This document shows, in pieces, positions 17,548 to 27,600 of a stretch of DNA of 64,000 nt. The translations under genes and the position numbers were made by a program. This DNA comes from Tabrizicola_A sp964393035 (lineage in GTDB: Bacteria; Pseudomonadota; Alphaproteobacteria; Rhodobacterales; Rhodobacteraceae), in NCBI GenBank assembly GCA_964393035.1, contig CAYMRX010000002.1:186001-250000 (forward strand), in the 5' to 3' direction. How positions within the stretch are numbered: the stretch's first letter is position 1; each line of letters starts with the position of its first letter. The notes below the pieces were generated by a model. It worked only from the letters and a program-made list of their open reading frames with translations, did not search any database and was not told the DNA's origin.

Positions 17548-18354
17548 TCACCCCTTGGCGTACCAGCCATTGTCAACATAAAGCGCCGTTCCGTTGACAA
17601 AGCTTGCCTCGTCAGAACAGAGCCACAGCGCGGCGGCAGCGACTTCTTCGGGTTCGCACAGGCGGCCCTGCACGGCGGCAAGGCTGCTTTCGCTCCAGCT
17701 TTGGCCCAGACCGTCCAACTCCTCGATTTCGCGCAAGCCATGGGCGGTTTTCACAAAACCGGGGCAAACCGCGTTGGCACGGATGCCTTCATCGCGGTAT
17801 TCAACCGCGATGGACCGGGCCAGTTGCAGCACAGCACCTTTTGTCATGCAATACAGGCTTTCCAGCGCGAAACCCTTTTCTCCCCCGATCGACGAGGTGA
17901 TGACAATGGACCCGCCGCCGTTTTCCCGCATCTGCGCCACCACCTCGCGGCAGACGATGAAAGCGGACCGCACATTGATCGCCATCAGCCGATCATAATC
18001 CTCGTCGGTGGAACTGTGCAGCGGTTTGACGATGATGGTGCCTGCATGGCTGAACAGCGTATCGACCGGCCCCCAGGCCGCATTGACCTGCGCCAGCGAG
18101 GCGCGCACGGCGTCGCTGCGCGTCACGTCGGTGGTCAGAAACATCACCTCGTGGCCCAGCGCCTTTTGCGCGGCCTCCAGCGCGCGGCCAGCCTCGGTTG
18201 CGATGTCAAACACCGCGACCCGCGCGCCTGCCTCGGCAAACATTTCGACCGCGGCACGCCCCATGCCATTGGCGCCACCGGTGATGATGGCGGTCTTTCC
18301 CGCCATGCGGCCGGCCAAGGGCAGCTTGGCCCCTTTGATCGCCTGGGTGTTCAT
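17548..18354 (-). CDS. SDR-family NAD(P)-dependent oxidoreductase
   Basis: This 268-residue classical short-chain dehydrogenase has the cofactor motif TGGANGMG near residues 25-32. It also has D-V after the third strand (TTDVTRSD), a NAG-like SHAG, the catalytic Ser in VITSSIGG, and Tyr-x3-Lys in YCMTKGA. CPGFVKT and SFVNGTALYVDNGW close the fold. The substrate is unknown. It faces away from the flavin oxidoreductase at 18626, sharing a 271-base divergent region, so the two may act in one catabolic route. The start has an AGGT-rich ribosome-binding region. Confidence 0.88.
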   Translation of the reverse strand: MNTQAIKGAKLPLAGRMAGKTAIITGGANGMGRAAVEMFAEAGARVAVFDIATEAGRALEAAQKALGHEVMFLTTDVTRSDAVRASLAQVNAAWGPVDTLFSHAGTIIVKPLHSSTDEDYDRLMAINVRSAFIVCREVVAQMRENGGGSIVITSSIGGEKGFALESLYCMTKGAVLQLARSIAVEYRDEGIRANAVCPGFVKTAHGLREIEELDGLGQSWSESSLAAVQGRLCEPEEVAAAALWLCSDEASFVNGTALYVDNGWYAKG

Positions 18355-18390
18355 TGCGCACCTACCTACCTGATGAATGGGTTTACCTGT

Positions 18391-18407
18391 TACCGGATGA
18401 TACCGGA
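18391..18407. promoter_or_regulatory. Candidate operator: TACCGGA direct repeat between divergent genes
   Basis: TACCGGA occurs at 18391-18397 and again at 18401-18407, exactly 10 bp apart, one helical turn. TTACC (18383-18387) lies just before. The site is in the 271-base region between the divergent SDR and flavin oxidoreductase genes. Regular spacing suggests protein binding on one DNA face. No regulator gene lies nearby. Confidence 0.3.
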
Positions 18408-18625
18408 CCCGCCCCTGTCAAGCGGGGAAAGAGGCGGCCGCCTCAACAGGCCGGCAGGAGAGGGATCAGCCAAGACCAAGCACATGGTCCGAAAGCGACC
18501 CCAATTCGCGCAACGGCAAATAAATCGGTTGAAACCCTGCGCATCCTGCCCTTCTATCCGGCTGAATTTACGGCAGATCGCCTCATGTCCGGCGAGAAAC
18601 CGTGGCAGGGGCAGGAATGAATCCT

Positions 18626-20554
18626 ATGAAACATCTTTTTTCACCCCTGACCCTGCGCGGGCGAACAATCCGCAACCGGATCCTGTCTACCGGCCATGAC
18701 ACCACGCTGCCAACCGACGGCACCGTGAACGAGGCGCTGATCGCCTATCACCGGGCGCGGGCCAAGGGCGGCGTCGGGCTGATCGTCACACAGGTGGCCG
18801 GCGTGCATGAAACGGCGCGCTACACCTCGCATCTGTTGATGGCGACGGAAGATGCCTGCATCCCCGGCTTCCGCGCCTTGGCCGATGCGGTTCACGCGGA
18901 AGGCGCCACGATCATCAGCCAGCTTTTCCACCCCGGCCGCGAAATCATGGAAAGCGCGGACGGGCTGTTGGCCGTGGCTTGGGCGCCCTCGGTTGTGCCG
19001 AACGAGCGTTTTCATGTCATGCCGCGCGAACTTGACGAGGCCATGATCGCCGAGATCATGGCGGGCTACGCCGCGTCGGCGGCCCGGCTGGCGGCGGCGG
19101 GGTTTGACGGGGTGGAATATGTCGCCTCGCATGGCTATCTGCCGGCGCAATTCCTGAACCCGCGCGTCAATCTGCGCACCGACGCCTGGGGCCAGGACCG
19201 CACGAAATTCCTGCGCGAGTGCCTTCAGGCCATGCGTGCCGCGGTGCCGGACGATTTCATCATCGGCATGCGGATTTCGGCGGATGAGCGGGAAGAAGCC
19301 GGGTTGCAGGCCGATGAGATGCTGGCGGCCTGCCGCGGCCTTGAGCCCTTGGTGGATTATCTGAACGTGACCGTCGGCACATCGGCCACCATGGGGGGCG
19401 CGGTGCATATCGTGCCGCCCATGGCCTATGCGGCGGGCTATCTGGCCGACGCCGCGGCGCGGGTGAAACAGGCGGTGTCGGTGCCGGTCTTTGTGGCGGG
19501 CCGGATCAACCAGCCGCAGGTGGCCGAAGCGATTCTTGCCGCAGGTCAGGCCGATATGTGCGGCATGACACGGGCGCTGATCGCGGACCCGGAGATGCCG
19601 GTCAAAGCACAGGCCGGGCGGCTGGACGACATCCGCGCCTGCATCGGCTGCAATCAGGCCTGCATCGGCCATTTCCATCGCGGCCTGCCGATTTCCTGCA
19701 TCCAGCATCCCGAAACCGGGCGCGAGCGGCACTTTGGCACCCTGCCTGCCGCCACCTGGCGCAAACGCGTGATGGTGGTGGGCGGTGGCCCTGCCGGGAT
19801 GAAGGCCGCCGCCGTCGCGGCCGCGCGCGGCCATGAGGTGACCCTTTACGAGGCCGAAGCGCAATTGGGCGGCCAAGCACGGCTGGCACAGCTTTTGCCG
19901 CGCCGGGCCGAATTCGGCGGCATCATCACCAACCTCTCGCGCGAGATGGAACTGGCGCAGGTCCGCGTCCGGCGGGGAGAGCGGGTTGATCGCGCGCTGG
20001 TCGCCGCCGAAGCCCCCGATGCGGTGATCCTTGCCACTGGCGCCCAGCCCTATCAGCCGGACCTGCCCGAGGATGGCTCGGTGCAGATCCTGACCGCGTG
20101 GCAGGTGTTGCAAGGGGCCAAGACCGGGCGGCGAGTGCTGGTGGCCGATTGGCGGGCCGACTGGATCGGGCCGGGGATTTCCGAGGCCTTGGTGCAACAA
20201 GGGTGCAGCGTCGAACTGGCGCTGACCGCGCCTGCACTGGGGGGCCAACTGCCGCTTTATGTGCGCGACGATCTTGCCGCACGGCTGCATGGGCTTGGGG
20301 TCAAGGTGACGCCCTATGCCCGGCTTTATGGCATGGCGGGCGGCACTGTCTATCTGCAACATACCGCCAGTGGCACCGCAATCGAGACTGAGGCGGATAC
20401 CGTCGTTCTTTGCCTTGGCCACCGGCCTGACGATGGGCTCAGGGCCGAATTGGCGGGCCTGCCGGTAGAGGTTGTCACCATTGGCGACGCCATGGCAGCC
20501 CGCACCGCAGAGGAAGCGGTGTTCGAAGGGCTGAAGGCCGCCTGCCTGATCTGA
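18626..20554 (+). CDS. NADH:flavin/Fe-S oxidoreductase (2,4-dienoyl-CoA reductase / TMADH-like)
   Basis: This 642-residue protein has an N-terminal FMN-binding old-yellow-enzyme barrel (KHLFSPLTLRGRTIRNRI; ISQLFHPGRE; GYLPAQFLNPRVNLRTD). A [4Fe-4S] cysteine cluster follows in CIGCNQACIGH and ISC. The C-terminal half binds FAD/NAD, with VVGGGPAGMKAAAVAAARGH. This architecture is shared by 2,4-dienoyl-CoA reductase, trimethylamine and dimethylglycine-type dehydrogenases and N-methylproline demethylases; sequence alone does not decide the substrate. ATGs at 18617 and 18626 and a GTG at 18602 are possible. 18626 has AGGA (18613-18616) at 9-nt spacing and begins at the conserved MKHLFSPL. Confidence 0.85.
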   Translation: MKHLFSPLTLRGRTIRNRILSTGHDTTLPTDGTVNEALIAYHRARAKGGVGLIVTQVAGVHETARYTSHLLMATEDACIPGFRALADAVHAEGATIISQLFHPGREIMESADGLLAVAWAPSVVPNERFHVMPRELDEAMIAEIMAGYAASAARLAAAGFDGVEYVASHGYLPAQFLNPRVNLRTDAWGQDRTKFLRECLQAMRAAVPDDFIIGMRISADEREEAGLQADEMLAACRGLEPLVDYLNVTVGTSATMGGAVHIVPPMAYAAGYLADAAARVKQAVSVPVFVAGRINQPQVAEAILAAGQADMCGMTRALIADPEMPVKAQAGRLDDIRACIGCNQACIGHFHRGLPISCIQHPETGRERHFGTLPAATWRKRVMVVGGGPAGMKAAAVAAARGHEVTLYEAEAQLGGQARLAQLLPRRAEFGGIITNLSREMELAQVRVRRGERVDRALVAAEAPDAVILATGAQPYQPDLPEDGSVQILTAWQVLQGAKTGRRVLVADWRADWIGPGISEALVQQGCSVELALTAPALGGQLPLYVRDDLAARLHGLGVKVTPYARLYGMAGGTVYLQHTASGTAIETEADTVVLCLGHRPDDGLRAELAGLPVEVVTIGDAMAARTAEEAVFEGLKAACLI

Positions 20555-20598
20555 CCGCCATCCCGCCCTTCTGGGCAAGTCTGGCCCGCCTTGCAGCC

Positions 20599-21219
20599 TT
20601 ACCCGCGCCAGACTGCCGGGATCAACCCGCGCAGCGCATTGCCAACCCAAAGCCGGACATGGGGCAACTCGGCGGTCAAAAGCCTCTCCTCCGGGCAGGC
20701 CAGCTCGGCGCGCAGCACGCCGGGCAACAGGCCGGATGACAAGGGAGGCGTGCGCATCCCCTGCCCGCGATCAAAGAACAACGTGGTGATGCTGCCATCA
20801 CAGACCTCGCCGCGTTCGTTCTGAAAGATCGCCTCGTCTATGCCAGCGGGCAACGCCGCCCGCGCCGCCTCATAAGCCGCGCGGCGGGTGGTTTTCACCG
20901 AAAGCCACGGATCGGCAGACGAAAGCCGCGCCTCGGCCAGCGACAGGCGCCATTCTGGCCGGCTTTCCGGCAAAGCCCCCTGCGTCGCCTCAAAACGCCC
21001 GGCGACATCCAGCGCCACCCGCAGCCGCAGCCCCGCGCCGGGATCGGCCTGCACCGCACGGTCAAAGCCAGCCGCGTCAAAGCCCCAGCCCAAAGCCGCC
21101 GCGCCCGCGGCCATCCGCGCCCGGTGCAACGCCAACCGCGCAGGCGATGACCCCACCCGCAGCGTCTCGATCAGCTTCAGCCCCGGCTGACCAGCCCCGA
21201 TGCGTAGCGTGCTTTCCAC
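20599..21219 (-). CDS. pabC: Aminodeoxychorismate lyase-like class IV aminotransferase
   Basis: This 206-residue fold-type IV PLP enzyme has LKLIETLRV near the start, KTTRRAAYEAAR with the expected PLP lysine, and GIDEAIFQNERGEVCDGSIT and LSSGLLPGVLR downstream. It releases p-aminobenzoate from aminodeoxychorismate for folate synthesis. The open frame extends to 21453, but that part is a shadow of pabB. On the minus strand GGAGGA stands six bases ahead of a GTG at 21219, which begins VESTLRIG; this is the best start. An ATG at 21234 overlaps that ribosome-binding site. The gene overlaps pabB by 43 bp. Confidence 0.82.
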   Translation of the reverse strand: MESTLRIGAGQPGLKLIETLRVGSSPARLALHRARMAAGAAALGWGFDAAGFDRAVQADPGAGLRLRVALDVAGRFEATQGALPESRPEWRLSLAEARLSSADPWLSVKTTRRAAYEAARAALPAGIDEAIFQNERGEVCDGSITTLFFDRGQGMRTPPLSSGLLPGVLRAELACPEERLLTAELPHVRLWVGNALRGLIPAVWRG

Positions 21220-22343
21220 AAGGCTTCCTCCCATTCGCCCGCCGCCGTGCTGTCTTGCACCACCCCACCACCGACGTTCAGCACAATATCGCGCCCCGTC
21301 ACCGAAAGCGTGCGGATCGCAACATTGAACCGCGCCGCGCCATCCGGGGCCATCCAGCCAATCGCCCCGCAATAGGCCCCCCGGGCAAAGGGTTCGACCT
21401 CGTGGATGATCTCCATGGCGCGAATTTTCGGCGCCCCGGTGATCGACCCGCAAGGAAACAGCGCCTGCATCACCCCCGCCATCGACGGTGGCGCGACCAG
21501 ATCGCCGACCACGGTCGACACCATCTGATGCACGGTCGCATAGGTTTCGACTGCAAAAAGCTTCGGCACCTTGACAGAACCGACCTTGGCCACGCGGGAA
21601 ATATCGTTGCGCAGAAGGTCAACGATCATCAGGTTTTCGGCCTGCCCCTTTTCGCTGGCGCGCAACTCCTCGGCCAGTTCCGCATCGACCACCGGATCAG
21701 GATCGCGCGGTGCGGTGCCCTTCATCGGGCGTGCCTCGATCCGGCCTTCGGCGGTGACGGCGATGAACAACTCGGGGCTGCGTGACACCAAAACCGGGCC
21801 TGCGCCCAGATCGACAAAGGCCCCGCGCCCCACCGCCTGACGGGCGCGCAAGGCACCGTAAAGCCCCAGCGCCGTGCCTTGCAACAGCTCGGTCCGCATC
21901 GGAAAGGTCAGGTTGATCTGATAGCAATCGCCCGCACCGATATAGCCCATGACCTTTGCCATCGCCGCATCATAGGCGGCACGGCTGACCATCGTCTCCA
22001 CGGGGGCAAGGGCCACGCCCTTGGCCTCAACCGCTGCGCGCTCCAACAATGGCTGCGCGGGTTTGGGCCCGGCAAAGACACCAAACACCGCCCGAGGGCC
22101 ACCGCCGCCGGGCTCCAACCCTGCCAGTTTCGGCTCCAAGGCATAGCCTGCCTCGTAGGAGAGATAGCCTGCGATCCAGAAGCCCTTGGCCCGCGCCGCA
22201 TCCAAAGCGGCCAAAAGCCCCGGCACCTCGGCCCCGGTCGTCGCCACCAGAACCTCCTGCGCGCCGTCAAACAGCACAGGCGTGCCGTCCGGCCCATCCT
22301 CGACCAGCACCTGTTCCAGACCTGTAAGCGCGCGCGTTTCCAT
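21177..22343 (-). CDS. pabB: Aminodeoxychorismate synthase component I
   Basis: This 388-residue chorismate-binding enzyme has the catalytic core GDCYQINLTFP, SPELFI, RPMKGTAPR, the EKGQAENLMIVDLLRNDI segment, the VHQMVSTV motif and GSITGAPKIRAMEII. The Lys in the MKGT motif separates PabB from anthranilate synthase TrpE, which has Ala there. The enzyme aminates chorismate with ammonia from a glutaminase (PabA), which is not in this window. It overlaps pabC by 43 bp, so both p-aminobenzoate enzymes are translated together. Confidence 0.92.
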   Translation of the reverse strand: METRALTGLEQVLVEDGPDGTPVLFDGAQEVLVATTGAEVPGLLAALDAARAKGFWIAGYLSYEAGYALEPKLAGLEPGGGGPRAVFGVFAGPKPAQPLLERAAVEAKGVALAPVETMVSRAAYDAAMAKVMGYIGAGDCYQINLTFPMRTELLQGTALGLYGALRARQAVGRGAFVDLGAGPVLVSRSPELFIAVTAEGRIEARPMKGTAPRDPDPVVDAELAEELRASEKGQAENLMIVDLLRNDISRVAKVGSVKVPKLFAVETYATVHQMVSTVVGDLVAPPSMAGVMQALFPCGSITGAPKIRAMEIIHEVEPFARGAYCGAIGWMAPDGAARFNVAIRTLSVTGRDIVLNVGGGVVQDSTAAGEWEEALWKARYASGLVSRG

Positions 22344-22453
22344 GCCCCCTAGCTAAGCAAAGCGGCGGCGCAAGACCAGCCTTTCGCCGCCCTTTGCAGG
22401 CCCAAAAACGGCAAGAATTCCGGCAAATGCACGCTGCGCAGACTGAATGAACT

Positions 22454-22495
22454 CTGAAAGTTTCTTTTCAGTGCTTGCGCGACTGAAAAAATCAG
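22454..22495. promoter_or_regulatory. Paired CTGA..TCAG inverted repeats upstream of permease
   Basis: CTGAAA (22454-22459) and TTTCAG (22466-22471) form an inverted repeat with a 6-nt spacer. Eleven bases on, CTGAAAAAATCAG (22483-22495) forms a second. The sites lie 82-123 bases ahead of the permease ATG in an AT-rich island and may be an operator or part of the promoter. No confident -35/-10 pair is seen. Confidence 0.35.
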
Positions 22496-22576
22496 GTTTC
22501 CCTACAGTCAGGCGCGGCAACAGACCGCACCCAAGAAGAAGAAAGAGGACACCAACAGACCGGAGGGTCACCAGAA

Positions 22577-24136
22577 ATGGCTTCTGACAATTATTCCGAC
22601 AAGGACCACCATGAGGACATGAAAGTCCTGCATGGCATGGGCTATGCCCAGGAACTATCGCGCTCCATGTCAAAGTTTTCGAACTTTGCCATCTCGTTTT
22701 CCATCATCTGCATTCTGTCCGGCGGCATCAACAGCTTTGCCCAGGCCATCTCGTCCGTGGGCGGGGCCGGGGCAGGCATCGGCTGGATCGTCGGCTCGGC
22801 ACTTTCGGGCATGTTCGCCCTTGCCATGGCGCAAATCGCTTCGGCCTTCCCGACAGCGGGTGGGCTTTATCACTGGGGTTCGATCCTTGGGAACCGCTTC
22901 TGGGGCTGGCTGACGGCCTGGCTCAACCTTCTGGGCCTGATTACGGTTCTGGGGGCCATCAACATCGGCACCGCCTATTTCTTTGCGGGCACCTTCGGCC
23001 CAATGGTCGGGTTTGCCGGCTCTGACATGCAGGTTGTCACCTTTGTGGCGGTGATCACCGTCATTCAGGCGATCTTCAACCACATCGGCATCAAGGCCAC
23101 CACCTTCCTGACCGACATCTCGGGCTGGATCATCTTTGCCACCACTGCCGTTCTGGTCGTGGCCTGCCTTGCCTACGCGCCGGCCATCGACATCTCGCGG
23201 CTCTGGACCTTCAGCAACTTCTCGGGTGAGGCAGGCGGCAACGTCTTCCCGCAGTCGGAAAGCACGGGCTATCTGTTCCTGCTGTGCCTCTTGCTGCCGG
23301 TTTACACGATCACCGGATACGACGCATCGGCCCACACCTCGGAAGAAACCAAGAACGCGGCCACCTCGGTGCCCAAGGGCATTGTGACGGCCGTGTTCTG
23401 GTCCGCACTGGTGGGCTGGATCATGATCTGCTCGATCACCCTTGCAATCCCTGATCTGCCCACCGCGGCCAGCCAGGGCTGGGGCATGTTCTTTGCCACC
23501 ATGGATGCGATCCTGCCCAACGGGCTGAAGATGGCACTCTACTTCTTCATCCTCATCACGCAGCTTCTGTGCGGCCTTGCCACCGTCACCTCGGCCAGCC
23601 GCATGCTCTTTGCCTTCTCGCGCGATGATGGTGTGCCGATGTTCTCGAAAGGGCTGGCCACGGTCTCTCCGTCATTCCGCACCCCGGTCAACGCGATCTG
23701 GACGGCAACGGTGCTGTGCATCCTTTATGTGATCATGGCCATGATGATCAAAGTCGGCGAAACCTCGATCTATGTGATCGTGGTGAACTCGACCCTCGTC
23801 TTCCTGTTCCTTTCGTTCACCATCCCGCTGGTGGCAGGCATGTTCGCCTATGGCACCGCCAAATGGCCGACCCCCGGCCCCTGGGCCATGTCGGAAGGGC
23901 TTTACAAGCTGGTCACGGTTTTGTCGGTCATCGGCATGGGCGTGATCCTGTTCATCGCCATCGCCCCGCCGAATGAGCGTGTGCTTTACGTTGTGGCGGG
24001 CTTCATCGCCCTGGCGCTGGTCATCTGGGTGCTGGTGGAAAACCGCCGCTTCGAAGGCCCGCCGACCGGCGATCGTATTGCCGCGCGCAAAGCCGCCATC
24101 GCGGCGGCCGAGGCAGCGGTGGGCGAAAAGGCCTGA
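22577..24136 (+). CDS. APC-family amino acid permease
   Basis: This 519-residue inner-membrane transporter has about twelve hydrophobic segments. The first carries FAISFSIICILSGGINSFAQ, matching the APC substrate-site helix. The family-typical FPTAGGLYHWGSILG and GYDASAHTSEETKNA follow. The latter motif is common to eukaryotic-like GABA/choline permeases and bacterial homologues, so a substrate such as GABA or another amino acid is likely but not proven. The start has GGAGG (22562-22566). It is a single-gene unit ended by a strong terminator. Confidence 0.88.
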   Translation: MASDNYSDKDHHEDMKVLHGMGYAQELSRSMSKFSNFAISFSIICILSGGINSFAQAISSVGGAGAGIGWIVGSALSGMFALAMAQIASAFPTAGGLYHWGSILGNRFWGWLTAWLNLLGLITVLGAINIGTAYFFAGTFGPMVGFAGSDMQVVTFVAVITVIQAIFNHIGIKATTFLTDISGWIIFATTAVLVVACLAYAPAIDISRLWTFSNFSGEAGGNVFPQSESTGYLFLLCLLLPVYTITGYDASAHTSEETKNAATSVPKGIVTAVFWSALVGWIMICSITLAIPDLPTAASQGWGMFFATMDAILPNGLKMALYFFILITQLLCGLATVTSASRMLFAFSRDDGVPMFSKGLATVSPSFRTPVNAIWTATVLCILYVIMAMMIKVGETSIYVIVVNSTLVFLFLSFTIPLVAGMFAYGTAKWPTPGPWAMSEGLYKLVTVLSVIGMGVILFIAIAPPNERVLYVVAGFIALALVIWVLVENRRFEGPPTGDRIAARKAAIAAAEAAVGEKA

Positions 24137-24160
24137 CACCCGCAAGGCTCTGCACAGGAA

Positions 24161-24188
24161 AAGGCCGGGGATACCCCCGGCCTTTTTC
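24161..24188 (+). terminator. Rho-independent terminator after permease
   Basis: AAGGCCGGGG (24161-24170) pairs perfectly with CCCCGGCCTT (24175-24184) around the loop ATAC, and the T-run continues to 24187. It lies 24 bases after the permease stop. Confidence 0.9.
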
Positions 24189-24224
24189 GTTGACGGCCGC
24201 AATCCTGCGCGGCAAGCCTTGGTC

Positions 24225-24575
24225 ATGACCTACCTTCTTGTCAAAGCCGTCATATCGGGCCTTGTCATCGCCCTGGCCTCGGAAACCGCCCGGCGCTTTC
24301 CCGGCCTTGGCGCGCTGATCGTCTCGCTGCCCTTGGTGTCGATCCTGTCGATGATCTGGCTTTGGCGTGACACGCAGGATGTCGAACGGCTTGCCGCCCA
24401 TTCCACCGGCACGATCTGGTTTCTGGCCCCCTCGGTGCCGATGTTCTTCGCGCTGCCAGCCTTGATGCGGGCCGGCTGGGGCTTTTGGCCCGCCCTTTTG
24501 GCCTGTTGCGCGCTGACCATCGCGCTCTATCTATTGATGCTGTGGATCGGTCCGCGCTTTGGCTTGAAACTTTAG
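24225..24575 (+). CDS. DUF3147 family small membrane protein
   Basis: This 116-residue protein has four hydrophobic segments: VKAVISGLVIALASE; LGALIVSLPLVSILSMIWLW, whose proline-containing helix is typical of DUF3147; WFLAPSVPMFFALPALM; and LLACCALTIALYLLMLWI. The function of the family is unknown. The frame runs open from 23973, but the ATG at 24225 lies after the permease terminator and begins directly at the first helix, so it is chosen. carB starts 87 bases further on. Confidence 0.75.
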   Translation: MTYLLVKAVISGLVIALASETARRFPGLGALIVSLPLVSILSMIWLWRDTQDVERLAAHSTGTIWFLAPSVPMFFALPALMRAGWGFWPALLACCALTIALYLLMLWIGPRFGLKL

Positions 24576-24662
24576 CGACCAAGACCCCCGCCCGAATCCC
24601 CTTGCACCCTCGCCGCCCATGGCTATAACCCCCGACAATTTGCCAAAACCCAGGGGGCCGCC

Positions 24663-27600
24663 ATGCCAAAAAGAACCGACATCCAGTCGATCATGATTAT
24701 TGGCGCGGGCCCCATTGTGATCGGCCAGGCCTGCGAGTTTGACTACTCGGGCGCCCAGGCCTGCAAGGCGCTGCGGGAAGAAGGCTACCGGGTCATTCTG
24801 GTCAACTCCAACCCCGCCACCATCATGACCGACCCCGGTCTGGCCGATGCCACCTATATCGAGCCGATCACCCCCGAGGTCGTCGCCAAGATCATCGAAA
24901 AGGAGCGCCCCGACGCGCTTTTGCCCACCATGGGCGGGCAAACCGGGTTGAACACCGCGTTGTCGCTTGCCGATATGGGCGTCTTGGAAAAGTTCAACGT
25001 CGAGCTGATCGGCGCCAAGCGTGAAGCCATCGAAATGGCCGAAGACCGCAAGCTGTTCCGCGAAGCGATGGACCGTATCGGGTTGGAAAACCCCAAGGCC
25101 ACGATCATCGCCGCCCCCAAGGTGAACGGCAAATTCGACATCGCGGCGGGCATCCGTGAAGCGATGGACGCGCTGGAATATGTCGGCCTGCCCGCCATCA
25201 TCCGCCCCGCCTTCACCATGGGCGGCACCGGCGGTGGCGTCGCCTACAACCGCGACGATTACGAGGCGATCATCAAATCCGGCCTTGAAGCCTCGCCCGT
25301 CGCGCAGGTGCTGGTCGACCAGTCGCTGCTTGGCTGGAAAGAATATGAGATGGAAGTCGTGCGCGACAAGGCCGACAACGCCATCATCGTCTGCTCTATC
25401 GAAAACATCGACCCGATGGGCGTGCATACCGGCGACTCTATCACCGTCGCCCCGGCCCTGACGCTGACCGACAAGGAATACCAGATCATGCGCAACGGCT
25501 CCATCGCCGTGCTGCGTGAGATTGGCGTGGAAACCGGCGGCTCCAACGTGCAATGGGCGATCAACCCCGCCGATGGCCGCATGGTGGTGATCGAAATGAA
25601 CCCGCGCGTGTCGCGCTCCTCGGCCTTGGCCTCCAAGGCCACCGGCTTTCCGATTGCGAAAATCGCCGCGAAACTCGCCGTCGGCTATACGCTGGACGAG
25701 TTGGACAATGACATCACCAAGGTGACCCCGGCCTCGTTCGAGCCGACCATCGACTATGTCGTCACCAAGATCCCGCGCTTTGCCTTCGAGAAATTCCCCG
25801 GCTCGGAACCGAACCTGACCACCGCGATGAAATCGGTGGGTGAGGCCATGGCCATCGGCCGCACCATCCATGAATCGCTGCAAAAGGCGCTGGCCAGCTT
25901 GGAAACCGGCCTCTCGGGTTTCGACGAAATCGCCATTCCCGGCGCGCCGGACAAAGTCTCGATCATCAAGGCGCTTGGCGCGGCCACGCCCGACCGGCTG
26001 CGTGTCATCGCCCAAGCCATGCGCTTTGGCCTGACCAATGACGAGATCATCAGCGCCACCTCTTTCGACCCGTGGTTCCTGAACCGCATCCGCGAGATCA
26101 TCGACACCGAGGCCGAGGTGCGCCAATCCGGCCTGCCCACCACCGCCGAAGGTCTGCGCGCGCTGAAAATGATGGGCTTTACCGACAAGCGTCTGGCCAC
26201 CCTGACCGGCCGGGATGAGGCGCAAATTCGCCGCGCCCGCCGCAACCTCGGCGTCACCGCGGCCTTCAAGCGCATCGACACCTGCGCGGCCGAATTCGAG
26301 GCCCAGACCCCCTATATGTATTCCACCTATGAAGCCCCGGCGATGGGCGATGTGGAATGCGAATCCCGGCCTACCAATGCGAAAAAGGTCGTCATCCTTG
26401 GCGGTGGCCCGAACCGCATCGGTCAGGGGATCGAGTTCGACTATTGCTGCTGCCACGCCTGCTATGCGCTGACCGAAGCGGGCTATGAAACCATCATGGT
26501 CAACTGCAACCCCGAAACGGTGTCGACCGACTATGATACCTCGGACCGGCTGTATTTCGAACCGCTCACCTTGGAGCATGTGCTGGAAATCCTGCGCGTC
26601 GAACAGGAAAACGGTACGCTGCACGGTGTGATCGTGCAGTTCGGCGGCCAGACCCCGTTGAAACTGGCCAACGCGCTGCATGACGAAGGCATTCCGATCC
26701 TTGGCACCACGCCGGATGCCATTGATCTGGCTGAGGACCGCGAACGCTTCCAGCAGCTTTTGCAAAACCTTGGCCTGAAACAGCCGCACAACGGCACCGC
26801 CCGTTCGCGCGATGAGGCTTTTGCCGTCGCCAAAGACGTCGGCTATCCCTTGGTGATCCGCCCCTCTTTCGTGCTGGGTGGCCGCGCCATGGAAATCGTC
26901 CGCGACGATGCGCAGTTGGAGCGTTACATCTCCACCGCCGTGCAGGTGTCCGGCGACAGCCCGGTGCTTCTGGACAGCTATCTCTCCGGCGCGGTCGAGG
27001 TTGACGTTGACGCCCTCTCGGATGGGCAGAACGTCCATGTCGCGGGCATCATGGAACATATCGAAGAAGCCGGGGTTCACTCGGGCGATTCTGCCTGCTG
27101 CCTGCCGCCGCACCAGCTTGCCGCCGATGTGGTCGAAGAATTGAAGCGCCAAACGGTTGTCATGGCCAAGGCGCTGAACGTCGTCGGTCTGATGAACGTG
27201 CAATTCGCGATCAAGGACGGGGCGATCTACGTGCTGGAAGTGAACCCGCGCGCCAGCCGCACGGTGCCATTCGTCGCCAAGGCGACCGATTCCGCCATCG
27301 CCTCCATCGCCGCCCGGCTGATGGCCGGCGAACCCCTGTCGAACTTCCCGGAACGCGCGCCCTACCCGGCCGGTATCGGCCCCGACAGCGCGCTGCCCTT
27401 GGCCGATGCGCATACGCTGGCCAACCCGATCACCCCGTGGTTCAGCGTGAAAGAGGCCGTCTTGCCCTTCGCCCGCTTCCCCGGCGTTGATCCGGTGCTT
27501 GGCCCGGAAATGCGCTCCACCGGCGAAGTCATGGGCTGGGACCGCACCTTTGCGCTGGCCTTCCTCAAGGCGCAGATGGGCGCGGGCGTCGTGCTGCCCG

